A DNA stretch of 64,000 nt from Camelus bactrianus (taxonomy: Eukaryota; Chordata; Mammalia; Artiodactyla; Camelidae). The position numbers and the translations under genes are program-made. Under the pieces are notes generated by a model. That model had not been told where the DNA came from, searched no databases, and worked only from the letters and a program-made list of their open reading frames with translations. The DNA lies in NCBI RefSeq assembly GCF_048773025.1, contig NC_133558.1:30806501-30870500 (forward strand), in the 5' to 3' direction. Positions within the stretch are counted from its first letter, which is position 1; each line of letters begins with the position of its first letter. Positions 1 through 12,689 of this stretch are shown piece by piece.

Positions 1-331
1 AGGGCCACCCTCCCCCCACCCCCAGGCTCTAAGGAAGAATCTCACCTTGTCTCTTTCAGTTTCGGGTGGTTCTGGGGTTCCTGGGCCAGTTGCAGCATAA
101 CTCCAGTCACTTTCTCCATCATCACGTGGTGTTCGTCTCTGCATGTCTCGTGTCTTCACGTGGCCTTCCTGTGAGGACACCAGTCATTGGAATGAAGGCC
201 CACTTTAACCCAGTAAGACCTCATCTAAATTTAATTAGTTCCAGCTGCGAAGATCCTAGTTCCAAATAAGGTAATATTCTGAGGTTCCAGGGGAATGTGA
301 ATTTGGGGGGAACACTATCCAATCCAGTAGC
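1..331 (-). mobile_element. MaLR-type LTR (MLT1-like), cut by the window edge
   Basis: The reverse of an MLT1-type LTR. It has the gacaccagtcattgg and agacctcatct blocks, then gttccaaataaggt and the terminal gggggaacactatccaatcc. An ancient eutherian ERVL-MaLR fossil, heavily decayed, with no internal genes. Confidence 0.7.
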
Positions 332-462
332 TGGCAGGATGTTTAATTCCACAGCTCAGCCTAGATCAGAAGTCCATGAATTATTACGAAAATGGCTCAA
401 ATCAAGGAAATTGACAACATCTATTGCTGACAAAGATGCAGAGCAGCGGCAACTATGATACA

Positions 463-1045
463 CTGCAGGTGGGACTGGTACAGCCGCTTTGGAAAACAGT
501 TTGGAAGCCTCTTATAAAGTTAAATGTGCATTTATCCTATAACCCAGGAACCCCATTCCTAGGTATTTAGCGGAAAAAAAGAAGATATCCACTCCAAAAG
601 TTATAAGCATATTGTAACAGCTTTATTCATCCTCAAAAGCTAGAAAAAAAACCCAAAGATCCCTCAGTGGTGCCTAGATAAACAAGTTCTGGCAAATCCA
701 TAAGTGCGACACTATTCAGCAACAAGAAGAATGAAGTCCTGATACACGCAACAACCTGGATGAGTTCTCGAAGCATTTCACTAAGTGAAGGAAGCCAGAT
801 ACAAATGACTATTTCCTGTATGGTTCCATTTCTATGACTTTCTATGAAAGGCAAAAACGACAGGGACGGAAATCAGATTGGTGGTTCTCAGGGGCTGAGA
901 GTGAAGGGAGAGGACTGGTTGTAAAGGGGCACAGGAGAACGTCTGGATGTGAGGGAATTCTGATTGTGATGGTGGTTACACAACTGTCTAAGTTTGTCAA
1001 AATCCAGAGAACTATATATCTGAAAATATTTAATTTTACCAGAAT
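463..1045 (+). mobile_element. Old L1 3' region fragment
   Basis: A diverged L1 ORF2-end and 3' UTR pattern: ggtgggactggtacagccgc, then an ccccattcctaggtattta segment, then a 3' UTR-like stretch with ggttctcaggggctgagag. Much more decayed than the L1 that follows it. L1M-type by appearance; subfamily not determined. Confidence 0.6.
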
Positions 1046-1723
1046 GGTTATCATTAAAAATTCCACAAACAGTAAATGCTGGAGAGGGTGTGGAGAAAAG
1101 GGAACCCTCCTACGCTGCTGGTGGGAATATAATTTGGTGCAGCCACAATGGAAAACAGTACAGAGGTTCCTCAAAAAACTGAAAATAGACTTACCATTTG
1201 ATCCAGCAATCCCACTCCTGGGCATATATCCAGAGAGAACTTAATTCAAAAAGACACCTGCACCCTAATGTTCATAGCAGCACTATTTACAATAGCCAAG
1301 ACATGGAAACAACCTAAGTGATCATCAACAGATGACTGGACAAGGAAAATGTGATGTATATATACAATGGAATACTACTCAGCCATAAAGTGAGTGAAAT
1401 AATGCCATTTGCAGCAACATGGATGAAACTAGAGATTATCATCTAAGTGAGATACGTCAGACAGAGCAAGACAAATTTCATCTGATATCACATACATGTG
1501 GAATCTTAAAAAATGATATAAATGAACTTATTTAAAAATGGAAAGAGACTCACAGGCATAGAAAACAAACTTATGGTTACCAAAGGGGAAGTGGGAAGGG
1601 ATAAATTAGGAGTTTAGGATTAGCAGATACACACTACTGTATATAAAATAGATAAACAACAAGGTCCTACTGTACAGCACAGAGAACTACATTCAGTAAC
1701 TTGTAATAACCTATAATGAAAAA

Positions 1724-1792
<69 letters not shown>

Positions 1793-1856
1793 TGAATCGC
1801 TAGGCTGGACACCAGAAACTAACACAACACTGTAAATCAACTATACTTCAATAAAA
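1046..1856 (+). mobile_element. L1 3' end, 5'-truncated, with (TA)n in its 3' UTR
   Basis: It opens in the last part of L1 ORF2; the frame at 1046-1243 reads [12 protein letters not shown] and later [13 protein letters not shown], the classic ORF2 C-terminus. It goes on through the 3' UTR to ttcaataaaaaag. The 3' UTR contains a pure (TA)n run at 1726-1788. Decayed but clearly the younger artiodactyl-type L1. Confidence 0.85.
1726..1788. repeat. (TA)n microsatellite
   Basis: About 31 uninterrupted TA units inside an L1 3' UTR; likely length-polymorphic. Confidence 0.97.
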
Positions 1857-2396
1857 AAGAGCTTCCCATTTATGATAGGTACATGCAATATATTTTGAAT
1901 CAATAAATAACTAATGTGAACCTCTCCCCCCAAATAGCAGAGGAGATATGTCTTAAACAGCAAGGCGAAATTGAAAGAAAACATAAAATAATAAAAGCAG
2001 AAGTTGCAGAAGAGATGCTAGTAAGGGTCCTCCCTAGCTCTGCCTCCTCCCCGCCCCATCTGCCCTTCCTCCAGCGGCATCTCAGATTGGTCCTTGCTTC
2101 CATGTTGCACATCTTATACATGAATTTTAGATAATGCTGGACTAATGGAACCAAATAAACTAGGCTGAAACTTGGCTAAAGATACAGAGGCCAAAGGAAA
2201 GAATCACTAGAACTCCGTGGAACTGAGAGTGATCATCCTAGATGCTACATAGGGCATAGAAAGCGCGGGTTTCAGTAGGTCATTACTCCTACTTGTAGGG
2301 GAGTAACGACCCCTTTGGTCATTTTGGGGGACTTGGGGGAAACGATCCTTTAGGACTTAGACACTAGAATTTACGTAAGTGTAAATGTAGTATTTA

Positions 2397-2562
2397 CTAT
2401 CTTCCAGGTATTTATCAATAACTCAGTAAGTTTTCTGAATTTCTTCATTGACAAATGAGGTAAGTGAGGCACAGAAAGTTTCAGTAACTTGCCCAGAGTC
2501 ACACAGTAAGTGTGTGGCTAGTGAGTGACACAGCCAGGATTGAAACTGCTGGGTCCCACTTG
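2397..2562 (-). mobile_element. MIR SINE
   Basis: The reverse of MIR: tgacaaatgaggtaagtgag, agtaacttgcccagagtcac, agccaggattgaaact. Ancient mammalian SINE. Confidence 0.75.
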
Positions 2563-3144
2563 GAACCTCTGAGTTGGTATAAAGATTACTTTAAGCAGAA
2601 GACATGTGAAATTCAAAGGATGCAGAAAGTAGCCTTCTCAGAGCTTCCCTTATCTGACCAAACACAGAGACGGCTGAGAAATGAGGGCTGTCATAAATCC
2701 TCTCTGGGGGGCCACTTCTACTCCCGGCAGTAAACCTACCCTAGATCCCGTCTCTGGGGGAGTTTTGTGGTCCTGAAGAAGACAGAAGGACCACTCATGC
2801 CTGGGTAGACAAACATCATCACAAACTTTATCTCCTATCCTTCCAACAACACATTTGTCTTCCTAAAGACGCCTATTTGCTCTTCCCCCATAAGCCTTTC
2901 TCCCCTTCCCTTCCCTGTACTAAGTTAGATGCACGTCTAACCACTTAATGTAACCACTTAATGCACCAGCTACTTCTTTCAGAGGCCCTCATGTGCAATG
3001 CGGATTCCCCCTTTCCTGCTGTTGATCTGTCTTTTGTCAGTTTAATTGGCAGTCTCCAGTTATCAAACCCTAGAGAGTTGAGAAATAAGATTTCCTGCCC
3101 CGATAAAAACCCAGGCATTTTGGCTACAGAATCCACCTCTAAAC

Positions 3145-3343
3145 CAGAGTTTCTCAACCTCAGCATGACTGACATTCAGGCTGGACAGCTGTTTGTTGGG
3201 GGCGAGTTGTTCTGTGCCTTATAGGATGTCAGTAGTGTTAGTGCTGATCGCCCCACAGGGCATGACAATAAAAAAATGTCTCCAGACATTGCTAAATGTC
3301 CCATGGGGGAGCAAAACCCCAGCCCCCTGGTTGAGAAACACTG
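3145..3343 (-). mobile_element. MER5A-type hAT MITE
   Basis: Both terminal inverted repeats are visible: cagagtttctcaacctc at the left and ggttgagaaacactg at the right. The interior atgtctccagacattgctaa is typical of MER5A. About 200 bp, close to the usual full length; plain DNA transposon, non-coding. Confidence 0.85.
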
Positions 3344-3354
3344 CTAATTCTGCT

Positions 3355-3420
3355 GCCTCTCCTTGCTCTGGTGTCCTGTTTTCTGGGAAGCCTTTCCTGA
3401 CTCTCCTCCGTCAAGGCTGA
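3355..3420 (+). mobile_element. Possible L2 fragment
   Basis: The phrase ttctgggaagcctttcctga followed by ctctcctccgtc is typical of the L2 3' region. Short. Confidence 0.45.
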
Positions 3421-3689
3421 CGTGTATTGAGATCTGACTATGTTCTGGGTGACGCCTAGATCTTTACATGAACTTGCTTGTTTAATCCTCACAAGTAACC
3501 CGTGGGGGTAGGTCTAAATGCTACTTGCTTCTATAAACGAGAAAATGAACTTAGCCCTGTTGAGATCTTGCCGAAAGTCACGGGACCAGAAGCCCTGAAG
3601 CTGGGATCCATCCGTGGGTCTTTCCAGCGTGTGTGTGTGTGCTCTGAACCACCCACTGCCTCGTATGGTCAGGCTCTGTTAATATCTTG

Positions 3690-3790
3690 GCCGCCTCCGC
3701 CTGTCTGTTCTTTGAGAGCAGAGACCAGTGTGTCCCCAACACCCACCACGCAGCACTCAGCTCAGTGTTTCTTAAGTGAGTAAATAAGGA
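3690..3790 (+). mobile_element. L2 3' end fragment
   Basis: Matches the L2 terminus: ctgttctttgagagcagaga, agtgtgtccccaacaccc, cagcactcagctcagtgttt. Confidence 0.55.
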
Positions 3791-4385
3791 ACAGTAGATT
3801 AAAACCTTCCCAGCTCCAAAGGGGAAGATGGTGACCACCACACACAACTTTCCCACACAAGAGAGGGCTGCCATTCCATCTGCACAAAACAGTGTCCAGG
3901 AAGGACCTCACTGGACTCAGAATCAGAATATTCTGCATTAGAAAACCTTCAGCAGGAGTATGTGATCGACATCTGAATGTTTCTCTGTTTTAAGTCATTT
4001 CTTTAAAATTAATTCATATGACCCGAGAGAGGGGACGCAAACAGACTGCACATTCTTTCCCAAAATTAAAAAAGATGACAGGCCTTTAGGATTAAATCTT
4101 CATCCTCAAATTGTCGAGTACATTGCTTCATTCCAAATAAAGTTTTACAGGTAAATGGTGTTTAATTAAATGCAACAGGGAGTCAATATAATTTCCTCTT
4201 TCCCGGAAATGAAATATTTTCTAGCATCTCAGCATCTCAGCCCTGGAAGGGATGCTGAAATGGCAAAAACAGGCTTTGAGGGCAGGCTTGTCACCCAACA
4301 CTTTGTCACATACTTCACCTCATTACTCTCCCCCAAGACTCCATCTGCTCCTCTGCCCCTGACAAGCCCAAGGGAGGAACATTAG

Positions 4386-4545
4386 CCTTGGAGTTATAAC
4401 TGGCTTGAGTCTTGGTTCTGCCACTTACGAGATGAGGAACCTTAAGTAAATCTCTGCTTCTCTGGTTGGTTTCTTTATCTGTACAGTGGGGATGTTTCCA
4501 TGATCTTTTCCTCCCAGGGCTGTCATAAGTTTAAGGAATAAAGGG
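4386..4545 (+). mobile_element. MIR SINE
   Basis: Forward MIR: tcttggttctgccacttacg, ctttatctgtacagtgggga, ccagggctgtcataagttta. Confidence 0.7.
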
Positions 4546-5628
4546 ACCTCTTAGTCATGTTTTTAAAAATGATTTCCCTACTTTAGCGGGTTTCTTGCAA
4601 GTGGCTGCTGGACAGTGTGCTCCAGGCAGCTCTCCAAGAGCCTTTGTGAGGCCCCGTGTGCCTTTTGGGGCCGTTCTGTTTTTGGGTGCATCAACCCTCC
4701 TCCCAGATGCTATCAGCTCTGCTGGGGAAGGCACAGACCCACTCTTGGGGGCGTTAATCCAAGGAAAGTCACTCTGAGTTCTCTCCTGTCCCCAGCCAGC
4801 ACCCAGCAGTCCCCAGGCTAAGGAAACATGATATGCGGCCTTGAGGGAAGAAAGGAACCCACTGTGAAGTGCGTGACAGAAGGGTCGGTGGGGGAAGCAG
4901 GGAGGGGCAGTCTGACCTCACTTGCTGAGAAGGTTTGGACCATGGAGTGGTTTCCGAGCCAACTGTGTGCACAGCACCTTCAGGTTTTTTTGTTTTGTTT
5001 TTTGTTTTTGTTTTGTCCTGTTTTTGGCCATGATCTCTCGGTAACTTCTCCACTTGATTCTAGACCTAAATGCTCTTGCTTGGGGCAAAGTCGGTTTTGC
5101 TATCCTTAGGAAGACTGGCAAACTCTATTCCTCTCATCCTGTCTCTACTTTCTGGCTTGCATCATTCAGCATGAACTAAGAATCTATTTGATATTTTAAA
5201 AATGAGATTCTACAACCTCTGTGAATGTCTGACTCTAAACGTGACATTCTGTTTGAGTGGGAGGAGTCAGAGCAGGTTAGGCAATGGGCCGTTGGGGTCT
5301 TCGTTTCCGAAGAGATGGGAAAGGAGCTGTGTACACAGTTGGAATTATGAAAATTATTTTCCTGATTTTACCTATATTGCTGTTTTTCTCAACAGAAGTT
5401 AAAGGACATGTTTACAATATTGCTCCTCTCTCATGGTTAGGACTTTTAGAATCTTGAAAAAACTGTCTAAATTGTAGTTTCTGGGGAAATATGGGGGTCT
5501 TTCTTCTCTGGACAATCATAACAAAAGGTGCTTACACTCCCACACGTGCATAGTCCCAGGCAAATCTGTCACACAAGGTCTAGTCAGGCCTGGGGACAGA
5601 GTCACTTCTCCCCAGGCAAAGACTCTTT

Positions 5629-6151
5629 CATTGGATAAAGAAGATGTGGTCTCTATATACAATGGAATATTACTAGGCCATAAAAAAGAATGAAATAATG
5701 CCATTTGCAGCAACATGGTTGGACCTAGAGATGATCATACTAAGTGAAATAAGCTAGAAAGAGAAAGACAAATATGGTATCACTTATATGTGGAATCTAA
5801 AAAGTGATACAAGTGAACTTATTTACAAAACAGAAATAGACTCACAGACATAGAAAACAAATTTAGGGTTCCCCAAAGGGGAAAGGAGGAGGGATAAATT
5901 AGGGGTCTTGGAGTAGTGGGTACAAACTACTATATACAAAATAAATAAACAACAAAGGCCTACTGTACAGCACAGGGAACTATGTTCAGTACCTTGTAAT
6001 AACCTATAATGGAAAAGAATCAAAAAAATGACATATATATGTACATACACACACATATAGATGTGTATAACTGAATCACTTTGCTCCACCTGAAACTAGT
6101 ACAACATTGTAAATCAATTATACTTCAATAAAAAAAGAAAAAAGAAGGAAA
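5629..6151 (+). mobile_element. L1 3' end, 5'-truncated
   Basis: It runs from tacaatggaatattactagg through the L1 3' UTR to ttcaataaaaaaag. Short direct repeats aaagactcttt (5618-5628) and aaagactcctttt (6152-6164) look like its target-site duplication. An AT/CA-rich variable stretch lies at about 6020-6070. Confidence 0.85.
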
Positions 6152-7674
6152 AAAGACTCCTTTTTCCCAGTAGAACATTCACCAGTACTGTCCTCACCTG
6201 GGAATGCAGAGAACCATTTCTCCTCTGGTTACCAGGAGTCTTCGAACACATTTTCTTCTTATTTGTACATCCTGGGTTCTAGAATCACCATCCATGGGAG
6301 AAAGGAAAGAAGGGAACACTGTGAACAATTGTGTCACAAGGATTAAGTGGCTGTGTGTCGGGGGAGGTTTACTGGCTCCTGTTTCTCCCAACCCTATCTG
6401 GGAATTGGAAACCAAGGAAATCTAGGAATGAACCTGGGTTTTTTATTTTCATTCTGTGGGTGTGACTCATTAGCGAGCCCTGAAATCAGTTCAGCCCGAC
6501 TCACTTTGGCCTCATGACCTCTCTGGACTGAGCTTGCAGGGTCAAAGCTGAGATTCCGATCGCCGAGCCTGGACCAAGATGCTGGCTGCCGTGCGGTTAG
6601 ATGCCCCAATTTCTGTAATAGGTTTACCTCTGAGAGTGTTTTCCAGCCTGGGGCTTGGGGTTCATTGCTGGTCAAATTCATTCAGGGATTGGCGGCTACA
6701 TTTAAAAAAGAATGAAATAGAATACAATGGATCAGAACAGAAGTATCAGAGTGCCCCACGTGTAATACAGTTAGTCGTTAACTTACAGCCTGGTAGAGGA
6801 GTTGACCGTTGACTCCCCAGAAGATCACTGGAACATCTACGGATCGAGCAAAGCCGAGTTTGCTGGACCCGCTGCAGTGAAAGGGAACTCCGCTTTGACA
6901 GTCTTATCATGGCCCAGAGGGGAGGTCACCAGAGGTGATTTGTAGGAGTTTGTTGCTGGGGGTTAAAGGGTTAAAGGCGGGTCTTTCAAGGCACAGAACC
7001 ACTTGTGAATTGGACAGAGTTTACAGCATCATGTACTTTGGGCCGGTAGGTGCAACAAGCATGGGTCTTGATGTGAATCTAGAAAACTAAGCTGCCATGT
7101 GGCCAGCGAGGGGTTTGCCCAGCTGAGCCCTCTGCTGTCTCAGGAGAAGAACTGCTTCTCCATTTCAGCAAACTGCCTGGACAAGCGTACGGGCAGGAAT
7201 TTCCTTACACAAGCAATCACATTATTTATCGGTTAAGAGTCTCATTTTCCTGGACAAGAATTTTCTGAGACAAATAGTGAAGCCATGCTGACTCATAATT
7301 GAAAGGGTTTACATACCTTGGCTATTGAGAAGTTGCTGAAACAGGATTTCCAGACATAAATAATTTATGAACTGTTTATAGTTAATTTACATCCTGTCCA
7401 GTGTTTTTGGAAAGAATCAGAGTCAATGATAAATTATTAGATACCACTATTGTGTTTAAAAACTGTGTTGGGGAAAATGTGAAAGGAAAAAAAATGCTTG
7501 GAATTGGTGTTAGGTAGTTGAATTTTACTGGAATTTGTTAAGTTTTGAAAATTCCAAGGTAGAATAAGGAAAGTCAAGATAAGAATATTCTAGATGATTC
7601 TGTTTGTTTTTTTAAAATGGTATTTATATTGTACCTATTATTCTGCATATTGCTTTTTATCAGTTAATAATATG

Positions 7675-7800
7675 TCTTTGGAGATATATAAACATACACA
7701 CAACTATATATAGTTACTTATCTATCAGTACATAAATATATATACTGCATATGTATATATACATAGTATATATATAACTATATATACTTACATATATGCA
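7675..7800. repeat. AT-rich tract with TA/CA repeats
   Basis: Imperfect tata/acat/catata motifs with low sequence complexity. Confidence 0.85.
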
Positions 7801-8335
7801 ATCTATGTGTTTTGAATGGGCAGGACTTTATCCTTATTTCCTGCCATCCCTCTAAACTTTATCACTGGGGATAATCCTCACTATTACTGGATGACTGTCC
7901 TGCTTGCTCTTAGACAATGACATTTCTCTGGTGACCTGAAGGGAAAAATCCATCCTTAATTTTGAAATGTTGGTGACTGTCAGTTATAAACACATTATTG
8001 TAGATGGAAACTGGTGATTTCCACTCACGTACATGGCCACAGTCCCCATCATCGTCATGATAAAGGGGGCAGGTCTCCAAAGGGTCTCAGTCCTTCTTCC
8101 AATTTTTTTCTTGCTTTCTGATTTCTTCTGTCCTTCCCACAGTGTCTTCCCCACCTTTCTTCTTAATCTAGACTTTAAGTGAGGGGTAAAGCAATCAATC
8201 CAACTGGTATTTTAGTTATTTTTATTTTCTTTTTGTTCAATCCGCTTTCCCCCAACCTTTCTGAGATAAATCTTGCATCACTTTATAGAAACAGACAAGC
8301 ATGGTGGGCGGCAGCATGAGTAAGAGTTAGTTCAT

Positions 8336-8500
8336 TAACATACCTGGAATCAGATGGATGTGATATGAATCTAAGCTTCGCTTCTTACTAGCTTTGTGAT
8401 CCTGGGTAAGTTATTTAGCTAGTATATGCTTTCAGGTTCTTCATTTGTAAGCTGGAGATAATCATATTTTAGAGGAATAGTATGAGAATTAAATGAGAAA
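8336..8500 (+). mobile_element. MIR SINE
   Basis: Forward MIR: cttactagctttgtgatcct, gggtaagttatttagctagt, agtatgagaattaaatgag. A TG/GA microsatellite follows it. Confidence 0.7.
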
Positions 8501-8501
8501 C

Positions 8502-8560
8502 GTGTGTGTGTGTGAGAGAGAGAGAGAGACAGAGTCAGAGACAGAGACAGAGATAAAGAG
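8502..8560. repeat. (GT)n then (GA/CAGA)n compound microsatellite
   Basis: A short (GT)n run followed at once by a GA and CAGA-type run. Confidence 0.95.
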
Positions 8561-9042
8561 AGAATCAGAAATGCTATTTGCCTGGCACTCCATATAAGCA
8601 CTCAAGAAATTAAAGGTAACTATTTTCTGTATATAAAATATAAACACAATGTAGCTATTAATTCTTATAGGAAACTATATTATTTGTATGGGAAGCCACA
8701 GATAATCAAAATATAATCAATTTTAATGAAGGATTTTAATACTCAAACTGATCCAGTAGCTGGAAATTTAATGAGGACTCCCTGTGCCCACAGGGAAGAG
8801 TCAGACGATTCAGCACCCCATTCTCATCAAGCTCTCTCTTTAATCATCTCTTTAATAGTATGCAGATAAACAATTAGATTATAGAACATTACAAAAGGAA
8901 ATCTAATCAAAAGGTAAATTATGTGAATCAGAAAAATTTTTAATATGAATAATGGCAAAAGTGACCCATTCACATCTAGTGTATCATCTTTATCCATGCC
9001 ACCTTCTTAGGTAAAAAAAAAAAAAAAATCAGTAGTTGTATC

Positions 9043-9262
9043 CATTAGGAAGTATTAAGCTGCAAGTAACACTAAACTCAACTCCAGGTACCTTAAACAA
9101 TGGGATTTGTTATCTCACTTAAATGCAAGCCCAGGTAAATGATTCCAGGTTTGGTTATGTCAGCAGCATAACCATGTCAAGAACCCAGCTCCATTCTCTT
9201 CTTTCTGCTCTGGCATCCTCAGACTTGTACCTGTATGCTCACCTTGGCTGCCACAACTCCAA
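9043..9262 (+). repeat. Interspersed repeat, family unassigned (copy A)
   Basis: The block order taagctgcaagtaacactaa, ccttaaacaatgggatttgt, ggtttggttatgtcagcagc and ctccattctcttctttctgc parallels that at 12690-12915. The two look like copies of one ancient repeat. I cannot name the family. Confidence 0.4.
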
Positions 9263-9297
9263 ACATTTCAGCCTTCCTCCACTTCCGTAGGGAGTGT

Positions 9298-9799
9298 GGT
9301 AGGCTGAATAATGGTCCTCCAAAGGAGATCCACAACCTAATCCCTGGAACCTGTGAATATTATTTTACATGGCAAAAAAATAAGAAAGAAAAAAGACTTT
9401 AAGAGATGATTAAATTAAGGGTCTTGCAATGGAGAGGTTATCCTTGGTTATTCAAGCGGTCCCTAAATGCCATCAGAAGGGTCCTTATAAGAGGGAGGCA
9501 GAAGAAGATTTGACACAAATGCAGAAGAGGAGACGGCAATGTGAACATAGATAGAGGCAGAAACTGGAGTAATGTGGCTGCACACCAAGGAATGCCAACA
9601 GCCCCCAAAGCTGAAGGAGGCGAGAAACAGATGCTCCCCTGAGCTTCTGGAGGGAGGCTGGCTGTGCCAACACCTTGCTTTGGACCCAGTGACATGATTT
9701 TGGACTTCATCCTCCTTACCTGTGAGACAATAAATTTCTCTTGTTTTAAGCCCCCAAGTTGGTGGTCATTTGTCGTCGCAGCCATTGGAAACTAACGCA
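9298..9799 (+). mobile_element. MaLR-type solo LTR (MLT1-like)
   Basis: A nearly full-length LTR: opens gtggtaggctgaataatggt, contains ggtccttataagagggaggc, and has the end region gtgagacaataaatttctct to ggaaactaacgcag. A solo fossil, old and decayed, with no internal region next to it. Confidence 0.75.
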
Positions 9800-11779
9800 G
9801 GGAAGGAAAGGGGCATTCCTTCTCATAGGTTTCCTTTCACAGGCGAAGGAGCCTTTTTCAGAAAGCTCGTAGTACACTTCCCCAAAGGTCCTGTGAACTA
9901 AGTTCTAGCTTCAAGGATGTTGGAAGACAAGCAGTTGGCATTTTTAGCCTTTATAAACCTCTGCCAGCAAGGACAAAAGAGGATGTAATCGTTTGGGGAA
10001 AAGCATCTGTCATGGCAGTAGAGGGACCACGTCACAGACAGGAGAAGGCAGACGGAACCACAGCACCGGTACTGGCCGAATCCCAGAGCCGAGCACTGGT
10101 ACCTGGAGAACTCAGCCGCTGACGGCACTCTTGAAGCGAATGGTTTCACCAGCATCAGGGTATCGCTGTCTTTCTTACTACGCCAGTCAAGGGACTCCCA
10201 CTTTCTTCCTTGGCAGTGTCCGGCCACCCTCCCCAGGGTGAGTTCTCATGCAGCCATGGCTTGGCTGACCTTCCCGAGTAGCTCCCAGACAGGGACATCC
10301 TTCTTGAGGTGGGTGGGTTTCCTTAGTGACGTTCAGCCAGAGCATTCCGTCTTGTAACTCTTGGCTCTGTTTTCCTGGAGGCTGTTCCCAGGCAAGGGAG
10401 GTATGCTCTGAGCCTTATATACCTCTGTGGATGGCTTCCCTACAATTCCAGGTTTCTTATTCATCCACGGTAGTCATCAATGTGACCTCCACCAGCGGAC
10501 TTTTCATTGGGGTGGGGCGCAACCTTTCTTCTCGCGTTCAGAATTTAGTGCTTGTGTGGCTATTTGCCCTCCTTTCACACTAACTGAGCTGGGCTGAAGA
10601 CTCGAAGGCCTTGGAAGAGCTCGACTTCTATCACAAAGACAGGGAAAGCCCTTGCCAGGAGTCCTCTGTACTTAGGGCCTTCACTGGAGCTTAAACATCC
10701 TTCAAATCTGACTCGTAGCTCCAACTCCAAGTAAATGTATTTTCTTTTTGCTTCATTAATTTTAAAAATGTGGAAGGTTTTGAGTTTGGCTCAGAGAACG
10801 TTATAAAACACAAAGTCCTGTCATCTGGAAAATGCCTTTTTTGATACTCTCAAGTAGGACTCAATTGAAAAGGAACCCACACAGAGACCACCAGGTAATG
10901 TAATGGCTCTTTGCCCAGAAAACATTTGGAGGCAAACGCTTCTGCTGACCCACAACTTGGGACTAGTAGGGTTTTAAATCTATTACTTATGGAATCGTTA
11001 ACTCTCCTACCGGGCTGTTAATCGGCTTGTTTGTTAAAGCTCTGCTGACTTGTTTCGTTTCATGGGTTTCTCCAGCCCCGCCAAGGCTCCTCAGAGACAG
11101 CGGGCTCTGGGACTCCAGGCTTCTCATGGAAACTGACAATATATCACAGGGGGCGGGGACCCTAAGGACGTCAAGCAGAAGACAGATGAGATTCCGCAGC
11201 TCGTTTTACTATGAGTTCAGCCGTTCCATGTCTGAGTTAACTGCTCTAGTCTGCTGTGCAGAAAAACATTTGTCATTTTGGTTCCATTTACCCACCTTGC
11301 AATGAGACTTCCATAGCAGTGGCCCCAGGGCATTCAAATCCTTCATCCCCCCAGGAGACATGAAAGGGGCTGGAAGAAGCAGCCAAGAAAAATTGCTCAT
11401 GGAGACCAAGCATCCCTGAGAAGGTGACTGAGGTGGACAAGTGATGTGAGAAGCAGAAACAACACAACAAGACGGATGGAGGGGCCCCAGGTGGCACTGC
11501 ACCACGGCCTAAACATGCTTTTAGAGCCACTGTCTTCTTTAAGGACCTTCCCTTTCCCTCCACTCCCTCCATCCTCTTGCAGACCCACAGAAGCACGCTC
11601 TTTGTTTGTTCGAATCACACCCACATTCTGCTCAGATCCATCCTTTTCAAGCTTTCTGTCCTCCACGTGGAAACGTCCACATCCTATGGTTCGTCTGCTG
11701 AGACTCAATGCTTTCGATCTGGTAAATGAAGTTGGGCCACGTGGCTCATAAGAGCCATCATATTCTAGAGCCAATCCAA

Positions 11780-11955
11780 ATACAGCAAGACCCACTTGTA
11801 TAATTAAAAAAAAATTTCTAGTGACCATATTAAAATAAATGAAAAGAAACAGGTTAAATTAGTTTCAGAATATATTTTCTTTTGTCCTAACATATACAAA
11901 ATATTTTCGTTTCCACATAGGGCACTGGCCACGTTTCGGGGGCTCCTTAGTCACA
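11780..11955 (+). mobile_element. Possible decayed DNA-transposon MITE
   Basis: The stretch ttctagtgaccatattaaaa, aaaagaaacaggttaaatta, then gcactggccacgtttcgggg follows the order of a common mammalian MITE that ends in a palindromic block. The palindrome itself is not preserved. Confidence 0.35.
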
Positions 11956-12689
11956 GGGAGCTTGTAGCCATGGCAACCCCAGAGTCAGGTTCTTGGCCGT
12001 ATTTTCTGTACTTTAGTAAATCTCATGATAGCACATTCAGCCAGGTCTCGGCGCTCTGGGCAGGAGTGTAGATCAAATATTTTGTGTCAAGGAAGTCCCT
12101 CCTGGGCCCTTCACTTACATTGGTGAGGGGCATACCTGCTCCGCACATTGCCCGTCTGATGTCTATGTATATGTCTCTTACTATCCTAAAATATCACTCT
12201 TGGGAATTCTTAGGAAGAGACAGAACAAGGGGAAAAGTTTCACAGTAAATTTACTCCTACAGGCAAAGTCTAAGGTCAATACTATAAAAAAGAAAAAGCT
12301 TTGGAAATTAAACGCTGATTATTACATACAGTTGCATCAATATTCTTACCTCCGTTTTTGTTTCTTGTCTCTTTCAGAGGCTCTGCCCTTTTTTCTGCTC
12401 CCCTCCCTTTTTTCCCTTCCTATACTGTTTCTTGGACATTATATTAGAGCCTTCAATAGGTGGGCCTCTTTTCACGGTCAGGAGCATCATTTTTAAGTAA
12501 ATGCACTAAATTAATAAGAAAAACAAACCGGACACATGATAAAGTCCACACACTTTCCCTGCATGAACACCACCCATAAGAAGTTATTCGATAATGTGGA
12601 AAAAGACAGAATTTCTAAAGTTGTGACCTTGGCCAAGATTTCTGTCCTAAAATTCCAGATATCTGAGTTCCAGGCTATCGAAATGTGTG

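Noticed and set aside
834-1244. 136-codon open frame
   Set aside because: Its second half is the L1 ORF2 C-terminus and its first half is a different, older L1 remnant; not a host gene.
11397-11828. 143-codon minus-strand frame
   Set aside because: Overlaps other open frames on both strands and has no recognisable motif. Treated as chance.
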